Assembly: GCA_031256435.1 (NCBI GenBank)
Contig: JAIRQO010000032.1
Location: 1 to 56,896, forward strand
Length of the DNA: 56,896 bases
DNA from: Cellulomonadaceae bacterium
Lineage (GTDB): Bacteria; Actinomycetota; Actinomycetes; Actinomycetales; Cellulomonadaceae
Direction: 5' to 3'
Below, one piece after another: positions 1 through 7,076 of the stretch. Numbering within the stretch: the first letter of the stretch is position 1; the number at the start of each line of letters is the position of its first letter. The notes under the pieces are model-generated. The model was given only the letters and a program-made list of their open reading frames with translations, was not told where the DNA came from and ran no database searches. A program made the translations under genes and the position numbers.

Positions 1-20
1 GGCGGGTGAGGCGGATGGTG

Positions 21-198
21 GAGCAGGTGATGACATCATGGACTATGTCAGGACAAGCCCACAATGACCCACGGGCGGTTGAGGCAGGCGGTTGAGGCGG
101 GTGGTTGAGCAGGTGATGACATCATGGACAATGTCAGGACAAGCCCACAATGACCCACGGGCGGTTGAGGCAGGCGGTTGAGGCGGGTGGTTGAGCCA
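21..198. repeat. 86-bp tandem repeat upstream of pafA
   Basis: A unit beginning GAGCAGGTGATGACATCATG at 21 recurs at 107, and a third copy starts at 193 and is cut off after a few bases, so the period is 86 bp. Copies 1 and 2 differ at one position in the core. Each unit contains the inverted repeat TGACAT-N8-ATGTCA (31-50 and 117-136) and ends in GGCGGTTGAGG-type direct repeats. The pafA start lies at the edge of the third, partial copy, so the repeat forms the immediate upstream region of that gene. Nothing coding is recognised in 1-198. Confidence 0.85.
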
Positions 199-1785
199 GT
201 GAGTGGAACGAACGACGGTCGAAACCCCCGCCGGATCATGGGCCTGGAAACGGAGTTTGGGGTGGCCTGCTCGGCAGGTTCGGGAGTTCCGTCAGGTCCG
301 GGAGTCACGCCACCCACGCCGGATGCCTTGGCCCGGGAACTCTTTGCCCCGCATGTTCGTGACTACGGCAGTACCAACACCTACCTGCCCAACGGATCAC
401 GATTCTACCTGGACGTAGGGGCGCACCCGGAATACGCCACCGCAGAGTGCGATGATCTGGCGGACCTCCTTGCCCAGGACAAGGCAGGGGAGCGGATGCT
501 CGGGGATCGTGCCGCTGCAATGGAAGAACGGCGCACCGAGCGCGGCGCACCGGGCACGGTTCATGTGTTCAAGAACAACGTGGATGCCCACGGCCACTCC
601 TATGGCTGCCACGAGAACTACCTCATTCCCCGGAGCCTGAACCTGGACGCGGTGATGCCCACCCTGGCCACCTTCTTAGTGTCCCGAACGCTGTTCATTG
701 GAGCGGGGGCCCTGGTTTCTGCACGGCCCACGGCGCGGCTTTCTAGCCCGCACTCTCCGCGGGTCACTGCGCCGCGCAATACACCGCCTGATACCGGGGG
801 CGGCACGGAGTTTCACCTCTCCCAACGCGCCGAACACCTGTGGTCTGATTTTGACACCTCCACCACGCGCAACAGGCCCCTGGTGAACGCTCGCGACGAA
901 CCCCATGCCGATGCCGCGGAATATCGCCGCCTCCACGTGATCTGTGGAGACTCGTCCATGTCCCAAGCCACCACGTTACTCAAGGTGGGCGCACTGGATC
1001 TCTTGTTGCGCGTGATGGAAGCAGGCGGGTCATTGCCATCGTTTGCTCTGGAAAATCCCGCGCGAACATTGAGGGAGATCAGCGCCCACGGAACGTCCGC
1101 CTCACCCATGACGCTTGTTGAGGGTACTCGCTCCGGTACTCACTCGGGTACTCACTCGGGTACGCACTCGGGTACGCGCACCGGGACCCGTGGCGGTATC
1201 GGGGGTGACGCATCCGGCGGCACGCGCGAGAGGACTATCTCTGCCCAGGACGCCCAAGCGGAGTTCTACCTGGCCATTGCTGAGCATTACCTCAACCACG
1301 GCCCCCACACGGCACTGCATGATGCGGCGCTTGACCTGTGGAAACGTTCCCTGGAAGCCGCGCAATCAGAAAACTGGGATTCCGTGGCCACGGAACTGGA
1401 TTGGGTGATCAAGAAGAACCTCCTGACCCGCTACACGGAACGAACAGGCTGCCCCCTTGATGATCCACGCGTTGCCCGCTTGAATCTGGCCTTTCACGAT
1501 GTCTCCCGGCATGGCCTATTCAGTGCCCTGGAAACCCACGGCCTTGCCCGGACCCTGGTGTCACCCAGCCAGATTGCTCACGCTCAGCACCACCCACCAG
1601 CCACCACCCGAGCGGCACTGCGTGGCAGATTCGTCGAACAGGCACGCAAAGCCCGCCGAGAGTACTCCGTGGACTGGACGCATCTCACCGTGAAACACCC
1701 CAGTGAACGCACGGTGACGATCCTGGACCCGTACACCACGGAACACCCAGACGTAGACGCCTTGCTCAGATCCCTGGGAACCTAG
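199..1785 (+). CDS. pafA: Pup-protein ligase PafA
   Basis: The protein ligates the C-terminal Glu of Pup to substrate lysines, using ATP, which marks proteins for the actinobacterial proteasome. What is visible: an RRIMGLETEFGV N-terminus with the two Mg-binding glutamates, YLDVGAHPEYATAECD with the catalytic Asp (about residue 72), FKNN/SYGCHENYL, RDEPHADA, and the PafA C-terminal block ending VDWTHLTVKH. It resembles PafA more than Dop. The GTG start at 199 gives a family-like N-terminus and 528 aa, longer than the usual 450-480. The extra length is two inserts: a Ser/Pro/Thr-rich stretch around residues 180-205 and a Gly/Thr/Ser/His repeat (SGTHSGTHSGTHSGT) around residues 310-345. The next plus-strand genes are an inserted ATPase cassette and feoAB. 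Confidence 0.9.
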   Translation: MSGTNDGRNPRRIMGLETEFGVACSAGSGVPSGPGVTPPTPDALARELFAPHVRDYGSTNTYLPNGSRFYLDVGAHPEYATAECDDLADLLAQDKAGERMLGDRAAAMEERRTERGAPGTVHVFKNNVDAHGHSYGCHENYLIPRSLNLDAVMPTLATFLVSRTLFIGAGALVSARPTARLSSPHSPRVTAPRNTPPDTGGGTEFHLSQRAEHLWSDFDTSTTRNRPLVNARDEPHADAAEYRRLHVICGDSSMSQATTLLKVGALDLLLRVMEAGGSLPSFALENPARTLREISAHGTSASPMTLVEGTRSGTHSGTHSGTHSGTRTGTRGGIGGDASGGTRERTISAQDAQAEFYLAIAEHYLNHGPHTALHDAALDLWKRSLEAAQSENWDSVATELDWVIKKNLLTRYTERTGCPLDDPRVARLNLAFHDVSRHGLFSALETHGLARTLVSPSQIAHAQHHPPATTRAALRGRFVEQARKARREYSVDWTHLTVKHPSERTVTILDPYTTEHPDVDALLRSLGT

Positions 1786-1791
1786 CGCCCA

Positions 1792-1826
1792 GCACGTTCC
1801 CCTTTGCCCGGTTTTGCGCCGCTCTG
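1792..1826. repeat. 35-bp direct repeat, left copy (DR-L)
   Basis: This 35-bp sequence starts GCACGTTCCCC and ends GCGCCGCTCTG. It is repeated without mismatch at 3386-3420. The left copy begins six bases after the pafA stop codon. The two copies bracket the ATPase gene and its AT-rich promoter region. No other copy was found by eye in the window. Confidence 0.9.
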
Positions 1827-1860
1827 TTCGACGATAAGGAGACGTATAAATCTATCCATA

Positions 1861-1920
1861 GAGAATACTATATTGTAGTGAACTATTCATGAGTATAGTA
1901 TTCTGTGATAGAGTATTCTC
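1861..1920. promoter_or_regulatory. AT-rich inverted repeats upstream of the DUF234 ATPase
   Basis: AGAATACTATA at 1862-1872 is a perfect inverted repeat of TATAGTATTCT at 1894-1904. A third arm, AGTATTCTC at 1912-1920, can pair with GAGAATACT at 1861-1869, so two alternative hairpins are possible. The base composition is far more AT-rich than the flanking DNA. It sits 24 bp before the ATPase start and is a likely operator or promoter; the cognate regulator is unknown. Confidence 0.6.
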
Positions 1921-1943
1921 ACGATGACCAGGGAGGTGAGTGG

Positions 1944-3380
1944 ATGTCTTGGGACGGCTTTGTAGGGCGCGAGCGTGAGCTAGCGATGCTTCGCGACGAA
2001 CTTGGGGCGGTGGGCAGGCCGCGAGGTCCTCGTGGAAAAGCACTCATGATGCGCGGGCGCCGACGCGTGGGCAAATCCCGTTTGGTGACCGAGTTCATTC
2101 AACGATGCAGCATTCCAGCGATGTATTTCCAAGCATATCGGAACATGCCTGCTCGGGATCAACTTGCGGCGTTGGTGCAGGCCATCGCAGAATCGTCGCT
2201 ACCAGGAGCCGCTTATGTGTCCCCTGAGGCTACGCCGTCATCGTTGACAGGCGCATTTCGTATGGTGGCAGGGGCGCTGCCACGTGACACTCCGTCAATT
2301 GTTGTTCTCGATGAAGTTCCTTGGTTGCTTGAAGCCATCCGGGGCGGTGCTGGGCAACTTCAACAGATGTGGGACCATGAACTTGAACGATTACCCGTGT
2401 TGCTCATTCTGATGGGTTCAGATGTGGCAATGATGCGCGAGCTAACGGCCTATGATCAGCCTTTCCACGGACGCGCGCGCGAGATCGTGATTAGTGCCCT
2501 CACCCCAGGAGATATTGCAGCATGGACGGGGACGCGTGGCATTGATGCTTTTGATGCATATTTGTTGACAGGTGGCCAACCGCTCGTCGCAAGTGAGTGG
2601 GGTACGGGGATGACACCGCAGGAATTTGTTGAAACCTCACTCGCGAGACCTGCGAGTGCCCTCGTCAGCGAGGGCATCCGTGTTCTGGATGGAGAGTTCC
2701 CGCCTGAAAGCAGCGCACGTACTGTCCTCACAGCCATGGGGGGAAGAGGAGAGAGGTCATTTGCCAAGATTCAACGATCCGTGGGTGAATCGATGGCGGT
2801 TGGCTCATTGCGCAATGCGCTTGACCTCCTCACGATGAAGCAGGTGGTGACCTGGGAGGATCCCTATTCAGCACGTCTCGCTTTGCGAGACCGGCGGTGG
2901 AGAATCGCAGACCCGGCATTACGGTTCTGGCTTGCCCTCGTGGAACCATCCCTCGGCGACATTGATAGAGGCCGCCACGATCTCGCCGTTCGTCGATTCA
3001 ATGATGGATACGCTCAATGGCGTGGCCGGGCCATAGAACCTGTTGTTCGGGAGGCATTAGCGCTTCTTCTTCCCAACGCAACGTGGCCCGAGGCTCACTA
3101 CGTGGGTGGATGGTGGCCTCGAAACAACATCCCGGAAATTGACCTGGTGGCGGGCGACGCCCAACCGGCTCATCGACTCAGCCTCGTGGGGACAATCAAG
3201 TGGCGCAGTACGCCACTGCGCATGGACGAGTATGACAGTCTCGCCGAATCTGCGCCGATCATCCCCGGGTTCCGAGGTGACACGTCTTTGGTGGGGGTAT
3301 GTCCAGGCGGCGCGGGCGATGCGCCTTTTTCTCAGGTGTGGAATGCTGACGATCTCTTGGCTGCTTACGGCCAGAGGTGA
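1944..3380 (+). CDS. AAA+ ATPase with DUF234 C-terminal domain
   Basis: This is a 478-aa protein of the archaeal-type ATPase/DUF234 family. A Walker A motif (GRRRVGKS, residues 38-45), a Walker B motif (SIVVLDEVPWL) and a sensor-like MGSD follow an FVGRERE start that is typical of the family. The C-terminal third (RRWRIADPALRFW ... PEIDLV ... VGTIKWRS) matches the PD-(D/E)XK-like DUF234 domain, but the usual ExK glutamate is replaced (TIK). The ATG at 1944 follows GGAGGT with 6-nt spacing. The gene lies alone between two perfect 35-bp direct repeats and has lower-GC upstream DNA, which suggests horizontal insertion between pafA and feoA. The cellular role is unknown; family members are often suspected of defence or mobile-element functions. 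Confidence 0.75.
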   Translation: MSWDGFVGRERELAMLRDELGAVGRPRGPRGKALMMRGRRRVGKSRLVTEFIQRCSIPAMYFQAYRNMPARDQLAALVQAIAESSLPGAAYVSPEATPSSLTGAFRMVAGALPRDTPSIVVLDEVPWLLEAIRGGAGQLQQMWDHELERLPVLLILMGSDVAMMRELTAYDQPFHGRAREIVISALTPGDIAAWTGTRGIDAFDAYLLTGGQPLVASEWGTGMTPQEFVETSLARPASALVSEGIRVLDGEFPPESSARTVLTAMGGRGERSFAKIQRSVGESMAVGSLRNALDLLTMKQVVTWEDPYSARLALRDRRWRIADPALRFWLALVEPSLGDIDRGRHDLAVRRFNDGYAQWRGRAIEPVVREALALLLPNATWPEAHYVGGWWPRNNIPEIDLVAGDAQPAHRLSLVGTIKWRSTPLRMDEYDSLAESAPIIPGFRGDTSLVGVCPGGAGDAPFSQVWNADDLLAAYGQR

Positions 3381-3385
3381 TATCG

Positions 3386-3420
3386 GCACGTTCCCCTTTG
3401 CCCGGTTTTGCGCCGCTCTG
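3386..3420. repeat. 35-bp direct repeat, right copy (DR-R)
   Basis: This is an exact copy of 1792-1826. It begins five bases after the ATPase stop and ends just upstream of the feoA promoter region. The segment from one copy to the next is 1,594 bp, and removing it would leave one repeat between pafA and feoA. Confidence 0.9.
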
Positions 3421-3466
3421 CGCACAATGGAATCTGTGAGACGGGCGGTGCGTTATGGTGAGGCAC

Positions 3467-3736
3467 GTGGAGTTACAACTGTGCCCTGCGGGGACCGAGG
3501 CCACCGTGGAGTGGGTGAATTTAGAGCCTGACGAGCGTCAACGGCTCCGCGAACTCGGCATTGCTGAGGGCGCCACCGTCCACGTCATTCACTGTGGCAT
3601 GTTCGGCTCGCGCGTTATTGCCGTGGGCAGTGACCGTTTTGCCATTGACGGAAAAACCTGCGCCTGCATTCAAGTGAGCACCGACGATTCCCACGCCACA
3701 TCTCCAGCCAACGTACGGGAGTTCGCTACCGCATGA
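3467..3736 (+). CDS. feoA: Ferrous iron transport protein A (FeoA)
   Basis: A small SH3-like cytoplasmic partner of FeoB that is needed for Fe(II) uptake. The 89-aa product shows the FeoA pattern: an LCPAGTEATV start, a central RLRELGIAEGATV turn, and a FAIDGKTCACIQV strand near the end. The GTG at 3467 is preferred because TATGGT lies 7 nt upstream, fitting the leaderless pattern seen at many genes here; an ATG at 3455 would add four residues. It overlaps feoB by 4 nt (ATGA), so the two are translationally coupled. No DtxR/IdeR-type iron box was recognised upstream. Confidence 0.85.
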   Translation: MELQLCPAGTEATVEWVNLEPDERQRLRELGIAEGATVHVIHCGMFGSRVIAVGSDRFAIDGKTCACIQVSTDDSHATSPANVREFATA

Positions 3737-5793
3737 CCGGTGACCTCACCATCGCAGAACCCAGCACAGCCCAGCAGAGCCCAGAAAAGCCCGGCACACC
3801 TCAGGCCAGCACAGCACAACCAGCCACACCTCGAGCCACAACCCCAGACGCTGCAACCTCAGACCCCACCCCCCATCACCAGCGGCACACCCAGCCGCGC
3901 ATCGCGCTGGCGGGTAACCCCAATTGCGGCAAATCCACGCTGTTTAATGCGCTCACGGGCCTACGCCAATCGGTGATGAACGCCCCCGGTACCACGGTGG
4001 ATATCGCCACGGGCATCTGGCGGGGGAGAGACCTGGCCTTGGTGGATCTGCCCGGAACGTATTCGCTCATCGCCCGCTCTCCCGACGAACGCGTGGCGGC
4101 TGACATCCTCACCTCGCGCGATGAGACTCAGGCCCCGGACTTGGCCATCGTGATTCTGGACGCCACGGGCCTGGCGCGCTCCCTCAACCTGCTGGCTCAG
4201 GTCATCGAGACCGAAGTGCCTGTGGTGGCAGCCATCACCATGAATGATGTGGCCTCTACGCGTGATGTTGCTCCCAACCTGGATGCGCTGGCCGTGGCCG
4301 CTGACGTCCCGGTGGTGGCCGTGGACCCGCGCACCGGTGCAGGACAAGAAGCGCTGGGTGATGTGGTTCAACGCGTGCTGGCGCTCAGCGCTGAGGGGCA
4401 TACCCATGGCAATGACCCGGATAGTGCGCCGTTGCACCGGACCGATGACGAGCGCTTTGAGTGGACCAATACGGTCCTTGCCGCCGCGCTTCCGTCACCT
4501 CCGGCCATCCCCGTGCGCTCCTGGACGGACAGGATTGACAGGGTCCTTCTGCATCCGTTTGCCGGGATTCCCGTGTTCCTTGCCGTGATGTGGCTCCTGT
4601 TTGAACTCACCGCTGAGTTTGCCAAACCGCTGGTGGATGGCGTGGAGGGCCTGTTCACCGAGACCATTGCGGGCGCCCTTGACGGCGCCATCCCGTGGAC
4701 ATGGCTGGAGGGCCTCATCGTTGACGGGGTCCTGGTGGGCGTGGGGACGGTGCTGAGTTTTGTGCCGCTCCTGGCGCTGATTTTCCTGGCCATCGGCATC
4801 CTGGAGGACTCCGGGTATTTGGCCCGCGCAGCCTTTGTTGCCGATAGGGGTCTGCGGGCACTCGGGCTGGATGGCCGCGCCATGGTGCCGTTGGTGATTG
4901 GCTTTGGGTGCAACGTTCCCGCTATTCCCGCCACTAAGACCATGCCCGACGAACGACGCCGCCTGCTCACCGGGTTATTGATTCCTTTCACCAGTTGCCC
5001 AGCGCGCCTGCCGGTTTATGTCCTGATTGCTGGGGCCTTCTTCCCTGGTCACGTGGGCACGGTGGTGTTCACCATGTACGTGGCCTCGGGCTTGCTCATT
5101 GTTCTGGGCGGCCTGGCATTGAAGGCCACCGTATTTAGGGATCTCCGGCAGACCAGGCCACTGGTTCTGGCTCTGCCGGCGTATCACGTCCCGCGCCTGA
5201 AACCGCTATTGGCATCGCTGTGGCACCGGGTGTGGGCGTTCATCAAGGGAGCCGGTGGCATCATTGCGGGAACGCTCGTGGTGGTGTGGCTGCTCTCGGC
5301 CATTCCCGTGGTTCCCGGCCACCAGGTGGCGGACGTTCCCGTGGAAGATTCGGTGTACGGGCGCATTGCCCAGGGGGTGGCTCCAGTGCTGGAGCCTGCG
5401 GGGCTGAATGATTGGCGCGTGGCATCATCATTGGTGACCGGCTTTGTGGCCAAAGAAGTGGTGGTGGGCAATCTTGCCCAATCCTTCGCCATGGCAGACG
5501 ATGACCTGGACTCCGTGGCCGAGGCTGCAGAGGACGATCCTCAAGCCGCTGCCGGAGGCACCCTGGGCAGGGAACTGCGCACCGCTCTGGAGGAGAGTTC
5601 CGGTGGCCACGCCGCTGCGGCTGCCTGGGCCTTCCTCGCGTTTGTGCTGGCGTACACCCCGTGCGTGGCCACGGTTGCCGAGCAACGGCGCGCCTACGGG
5701 TGGCGCTGGACGGGCGGCGCCGTAGTGGTGCAAACCGTGCTGGCCTGGCTCATTGCCGTGGGCGTGTTCCAGGTGGCACGCCAGTTCAACTGA
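3733..5793 (+). CDS. feoB: Ferrous iron transporter FeoB
   Basis: GTP-dependent Fe(II) permease of the inner membrane, 686 aa. About 55 N-terminal residues are Pro/Ala/Thr-rich. The G domain follows with G1 GNPNCGKST, G2 NAPGTTVD, G3 LVDLPGTYSL and a G4-like TMND. The membrane part has two Gate regions (VPLVIGFGCNVPAIPATKTM and the LIPFTSCPARLPVYVL block) and a FAWAF-like core near the C-terminus (VFVLAYTPCVATVA type). The start overlaps the feoA stop. feoC follows after 52 bp, completing a feoABC operon. Confidence 0.95.
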   Translation: MTGDLTIAEPSTAQQSPEKPGTPQASTAQPATPRATTPDAATSDPTPHHQRHTQPRIALAGNPNCGKSTLFNALTGLRQSVMNAPGTTVDIATGIWRGRDLALVDLPGTYSLIARSPDERVAADILTSRDETQAPDLAIVILDATGLARSLNLLAQVIETEVPVVAAITMNDVASTRDVAPNLDALAVAADVPVVAVDPRTGAGQEALGDVVQRVLALSAEGHTHGNDPDSAPLHRTDDERFEWTNTVLAAALPSPPAIPVRSWTDRIDRVLLHPFAGIPVFLAVMWLLFELTAEFAKPLVDGVEGLFTETIAGALDGAIPWTWLEGLIVDGVLVGVGTVLSFVPLLALIFLAIGILEDSGYLARAAFVADRGLRALGLDGRAMVPLVIGFGCNVPAIPATKTMPDERRRLLTGLLIPFTSCPARLPVYVLIAGAFFPGHVGTVVFTMYVASGLLIVLGGLALKATVFRDLRQTRPLVLALPAYHVPRLKPLLASLWHRVWAFIKGAGGIIAGTLVVVWLLSAIPVVPGHQVADVPVEDSVYGRIAQGVAPVLEPAGLNDWRVASSLVTGFVAKEVVVGNLAQSFAMADDDLDSVAEAAEDDPQAAAGGTLGRELRTALEESSGGHAAAAAWAFLAFVLAYTPCVATVAEQRRAYGWRWTGGAVVVQTVLAWLIAVGVFQVARQFN

Positions 5794-5814
5794 GAGGTGT
5801 GAAGTGAGTGTGCC

Positions 5815-5856
5815 GTCATGAGCGAGCTGTCATGAGTGAACTGTTATGAGCGTGCT
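5815..5856 (+). repeat. 14-bp triplet repeat carrying three ATGs before feoC
   Basis: Three near-identical 14-bp units (GTCATGAGCGAGCT type) start at 5815, 5829 and 5843. Each contains ATGAG, giving ATG codons at 5818, 5832 and 5846. Because 14 is not a multiple of 3, the three ATGs are in different frames and only the last opens the feoC frame. The first two open short out-of-frame readings. Confidence 0.8.
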
Positions 5857-6199
5857 GACCGACGTCCTCAACGAGGTGAAACGCGGCGTTCCCGCCGATC
5901 ACGTGGGGCAGTCCCTGGGCATTGACCAGGGGCTTGCCGAAGCCGCCGTGGATCATTGGGTCCGCCTCGGCATTGTCACCCCCGCGGGAGATCTGAACCT
6001 CGGCTGCACCGCCTGTTCTGTATTCGACGATGCTGCTTCCGACGATGCTGCCCGCGGCGGCTCAGCCCCCTCCATCGTCGCAGGACAGCACCTTACCCCT
6101 GCCGTCACCTCAGCACCCGCCTCCTGCGCCGGATGCCCCTTCACCCCACTCCTCAGGGTGCAGAGAACTTCATCACGCCCCGGTCCATCACGTCCCTGA
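5846..6199 (+). CDS. feoC: FeoC-like winged-helix iron-sulfur regulator
   Basis: A 117-aa protein directly after feoB. The first 60 residues fit a FeoC winged helix (SVLTDVLNEVKRGVPADHVGQSLGIDQGLAEAAVDHWVRLGIV is the visible core, shown here only as the helix-turn-helix region). Cysteines follow in a CTAC ... CAGC arrangement, the type of Cys cluster that binds an iron-sulfur centre in FeoC proteins. It probably adjusts FeoB activity or stability in response to iron or oxygen. The third ATG of a triplicated 14-bp motif is used. Its last 12 bp overlap the convergent hepT gene. Confidence 0.7.
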   Translation: MSVLTDVLNEVKRGVPADHVGQSLGIDQGLAEAAVDHWVRLGIVTPAGDLNLGCTACSVFDDAASDDAARGGSAPSIVAGQHLTPAVTSAPASCAGCPFTPLLRVQRTSSRPGPSRP

Positions 6200-6544
6200 A
6201 AGAAACAGTAAAATCTGATGACACACCCGCGGGAGGTCCAGTTCCAGGATTTCCCAGAGTACGTCCGGGCTGACATCGTCATACTCGTGCACCATAAAGT
6301 TGCGTGCGTTCTTCAGATCACGTAACTCAAGGTCCGGGTGACTGCTCACAAAGTCCTGAGACGCATCGTCAATGCGCCTGACATCCTCGCCGCACTGCGT
6401 GAGAACGTGTGCCGCTGCAGCCTGGAGCATTTCGTCCGCAGTGAATGCTTCCCGACCACGTTCCACGAGCCTTGCAGCCATTTCACAATTCGTCACGATG
6501 TCTTCCAGATATTGACGAGTTCGGTCCTCGCCGTTCATCATCAT
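6188..6544 (-). CDS. hepT: HEPN-family toxin HepT
   Basis: A 118-aa DUF86/HepT-like protein. The diagnostic RX4HXY motif is present as RNFMVHEY, the nuclease or AMPylation-target motif of HepT toxins. It follows the nucleotidyltransferase gene mntA on the same strand, with the start 13 nt beyond the mntA stop; two further ATGs (6541, 6538) are equally possible starts. In the characterised type VII toxin-antitoxin system, MntA adds AMP to the tyrosine of the HepT motif and so silences it; that mechanism is known for the family and inferred here. The 3' end overlaps convergent feoC by 12 bp. Confidence 0.85.
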   Translation of the reverse strand: MMMNGEDRTRQYLEDIVTNCEMAARLVERGREAFTADEMLQAAAAHVLTQCGEDVRRIDDASQDFVSSHPDLELRDLKNARNFMVHEYDDVSPDVLWEILELDLPRVCHQILLFLSGT

Positions 6545-6557
6545 CGTCTCATCATCG

Positions 6558-6998
6558 TCACAGGGCAACCGCCTCCTGTTGAGCCTGGGCCAACCGTGGA
6601 TTGGTGGTGCGGCCATCAATCACGTCAACCTTGATTCCCAGTAGTTCGGACAGCCTTGACGCAATTCCCACAAACTTCCAGGCGTTTCCCTGAGTGGGTG
6701 TGATGAATAAATCGAGGTCACTCAGTGCTGTATCGTCGCCGCGCGCGCAGGAGCCGAACACCCGTGGCATGGTTCCCCCAGCATCACGGATCACAGCAAG
6801 GATGTCGTCGCGCCGCTTTTTGACCACTACGCTGGGGCGCTGGAGCCCCGCCGCCTCTATCAGCCGTTCGAGCATCACTGGTGATGGCCGCCGAGTTCCG
6901 GCTTCCATGGCAGCGAGATTACTAGGTGCCACCCCCGCCCTACGAGCCAGTTCCGCCTGTGACAACCCGGAACGCTCGCGGATATCTCTGACCTCCAT
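6558..6998 (-). CDS. mntA: MntA antitoxin: XRE HTH fused to minimal nucleotidyltransferase
   Basis: A 146-aa protein with two domains. Residues 1-55 form an XRE helix-turn-helix (LSQAELARRAGVAPSNLAAME). Residues 75-140 form a minimal nucleotidyltransferase with the GSX10DXD signature (GSCARGDDTALSDLD) and a later KVDVID acidic residue. The enzyme part probably AMPylates HepT. The added HTH would let the antitoxin repress its own promoter, where a near-palindrome overlaps the start codon. There is no SD sequence; TACGAT lies 6 nt upstream of the ATG, so the mRNA is probably leaderless. Confidence 0.87.
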   Translation of the reverse strand: MEVRDIRERSGLSQAELARRAGVAPSNLAAMEAGTRRPSPVMLERLIEAAGLQRPSVVVKKRRDDILAVIRDAGGTMPRVFGSCARGDDTALSDLDLFITPTQGNAWKFVGIASRLSELLGIKVDVIDGRTTNPRLAQAQQEAVAL

Positions 6999-7013
6999 GA
7001 TATGATCGTATCA
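6998..7013 (-). promoter_or_regulatory. mntA-hepT operator/promoter palindrome
   Basis: TGATATGATCGTATCA is nearly palindromic, with arms TGATA and TATCA. It contains the likely -10 hexamer TACGAT (minus strand) and touches the mntA start codon. It is a good candidate binding site for the HTH of MntA itself. Confidence 0.6.
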
Positions 7014-7076
7014 CGATTCGCCCGCTATTCCTCGGGGTCCGCGCTCAAACCAACCGGCCTACCCCACGGCTGCTGC

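Noticed and set aside
1-60. A possible Pup C-terminus (Gly-Gly followed by a stop) at the left edge
   Set aside because: The few visible codons do not match the conserved Pup C-terminal helix or its terminal Glu/Gln, and they lie inside the 86-bp repeat.
1792-3420. Insertion sequence
   Set aside because: No transposase and no terminal inverted repeats; the flanking 35-bp repeats are direct.
3421-3466. DtxR/IdeR iron box in front of feoA
   Set aside because: No 19-bp palindrome of the TTAGG...CCTAA type is present.
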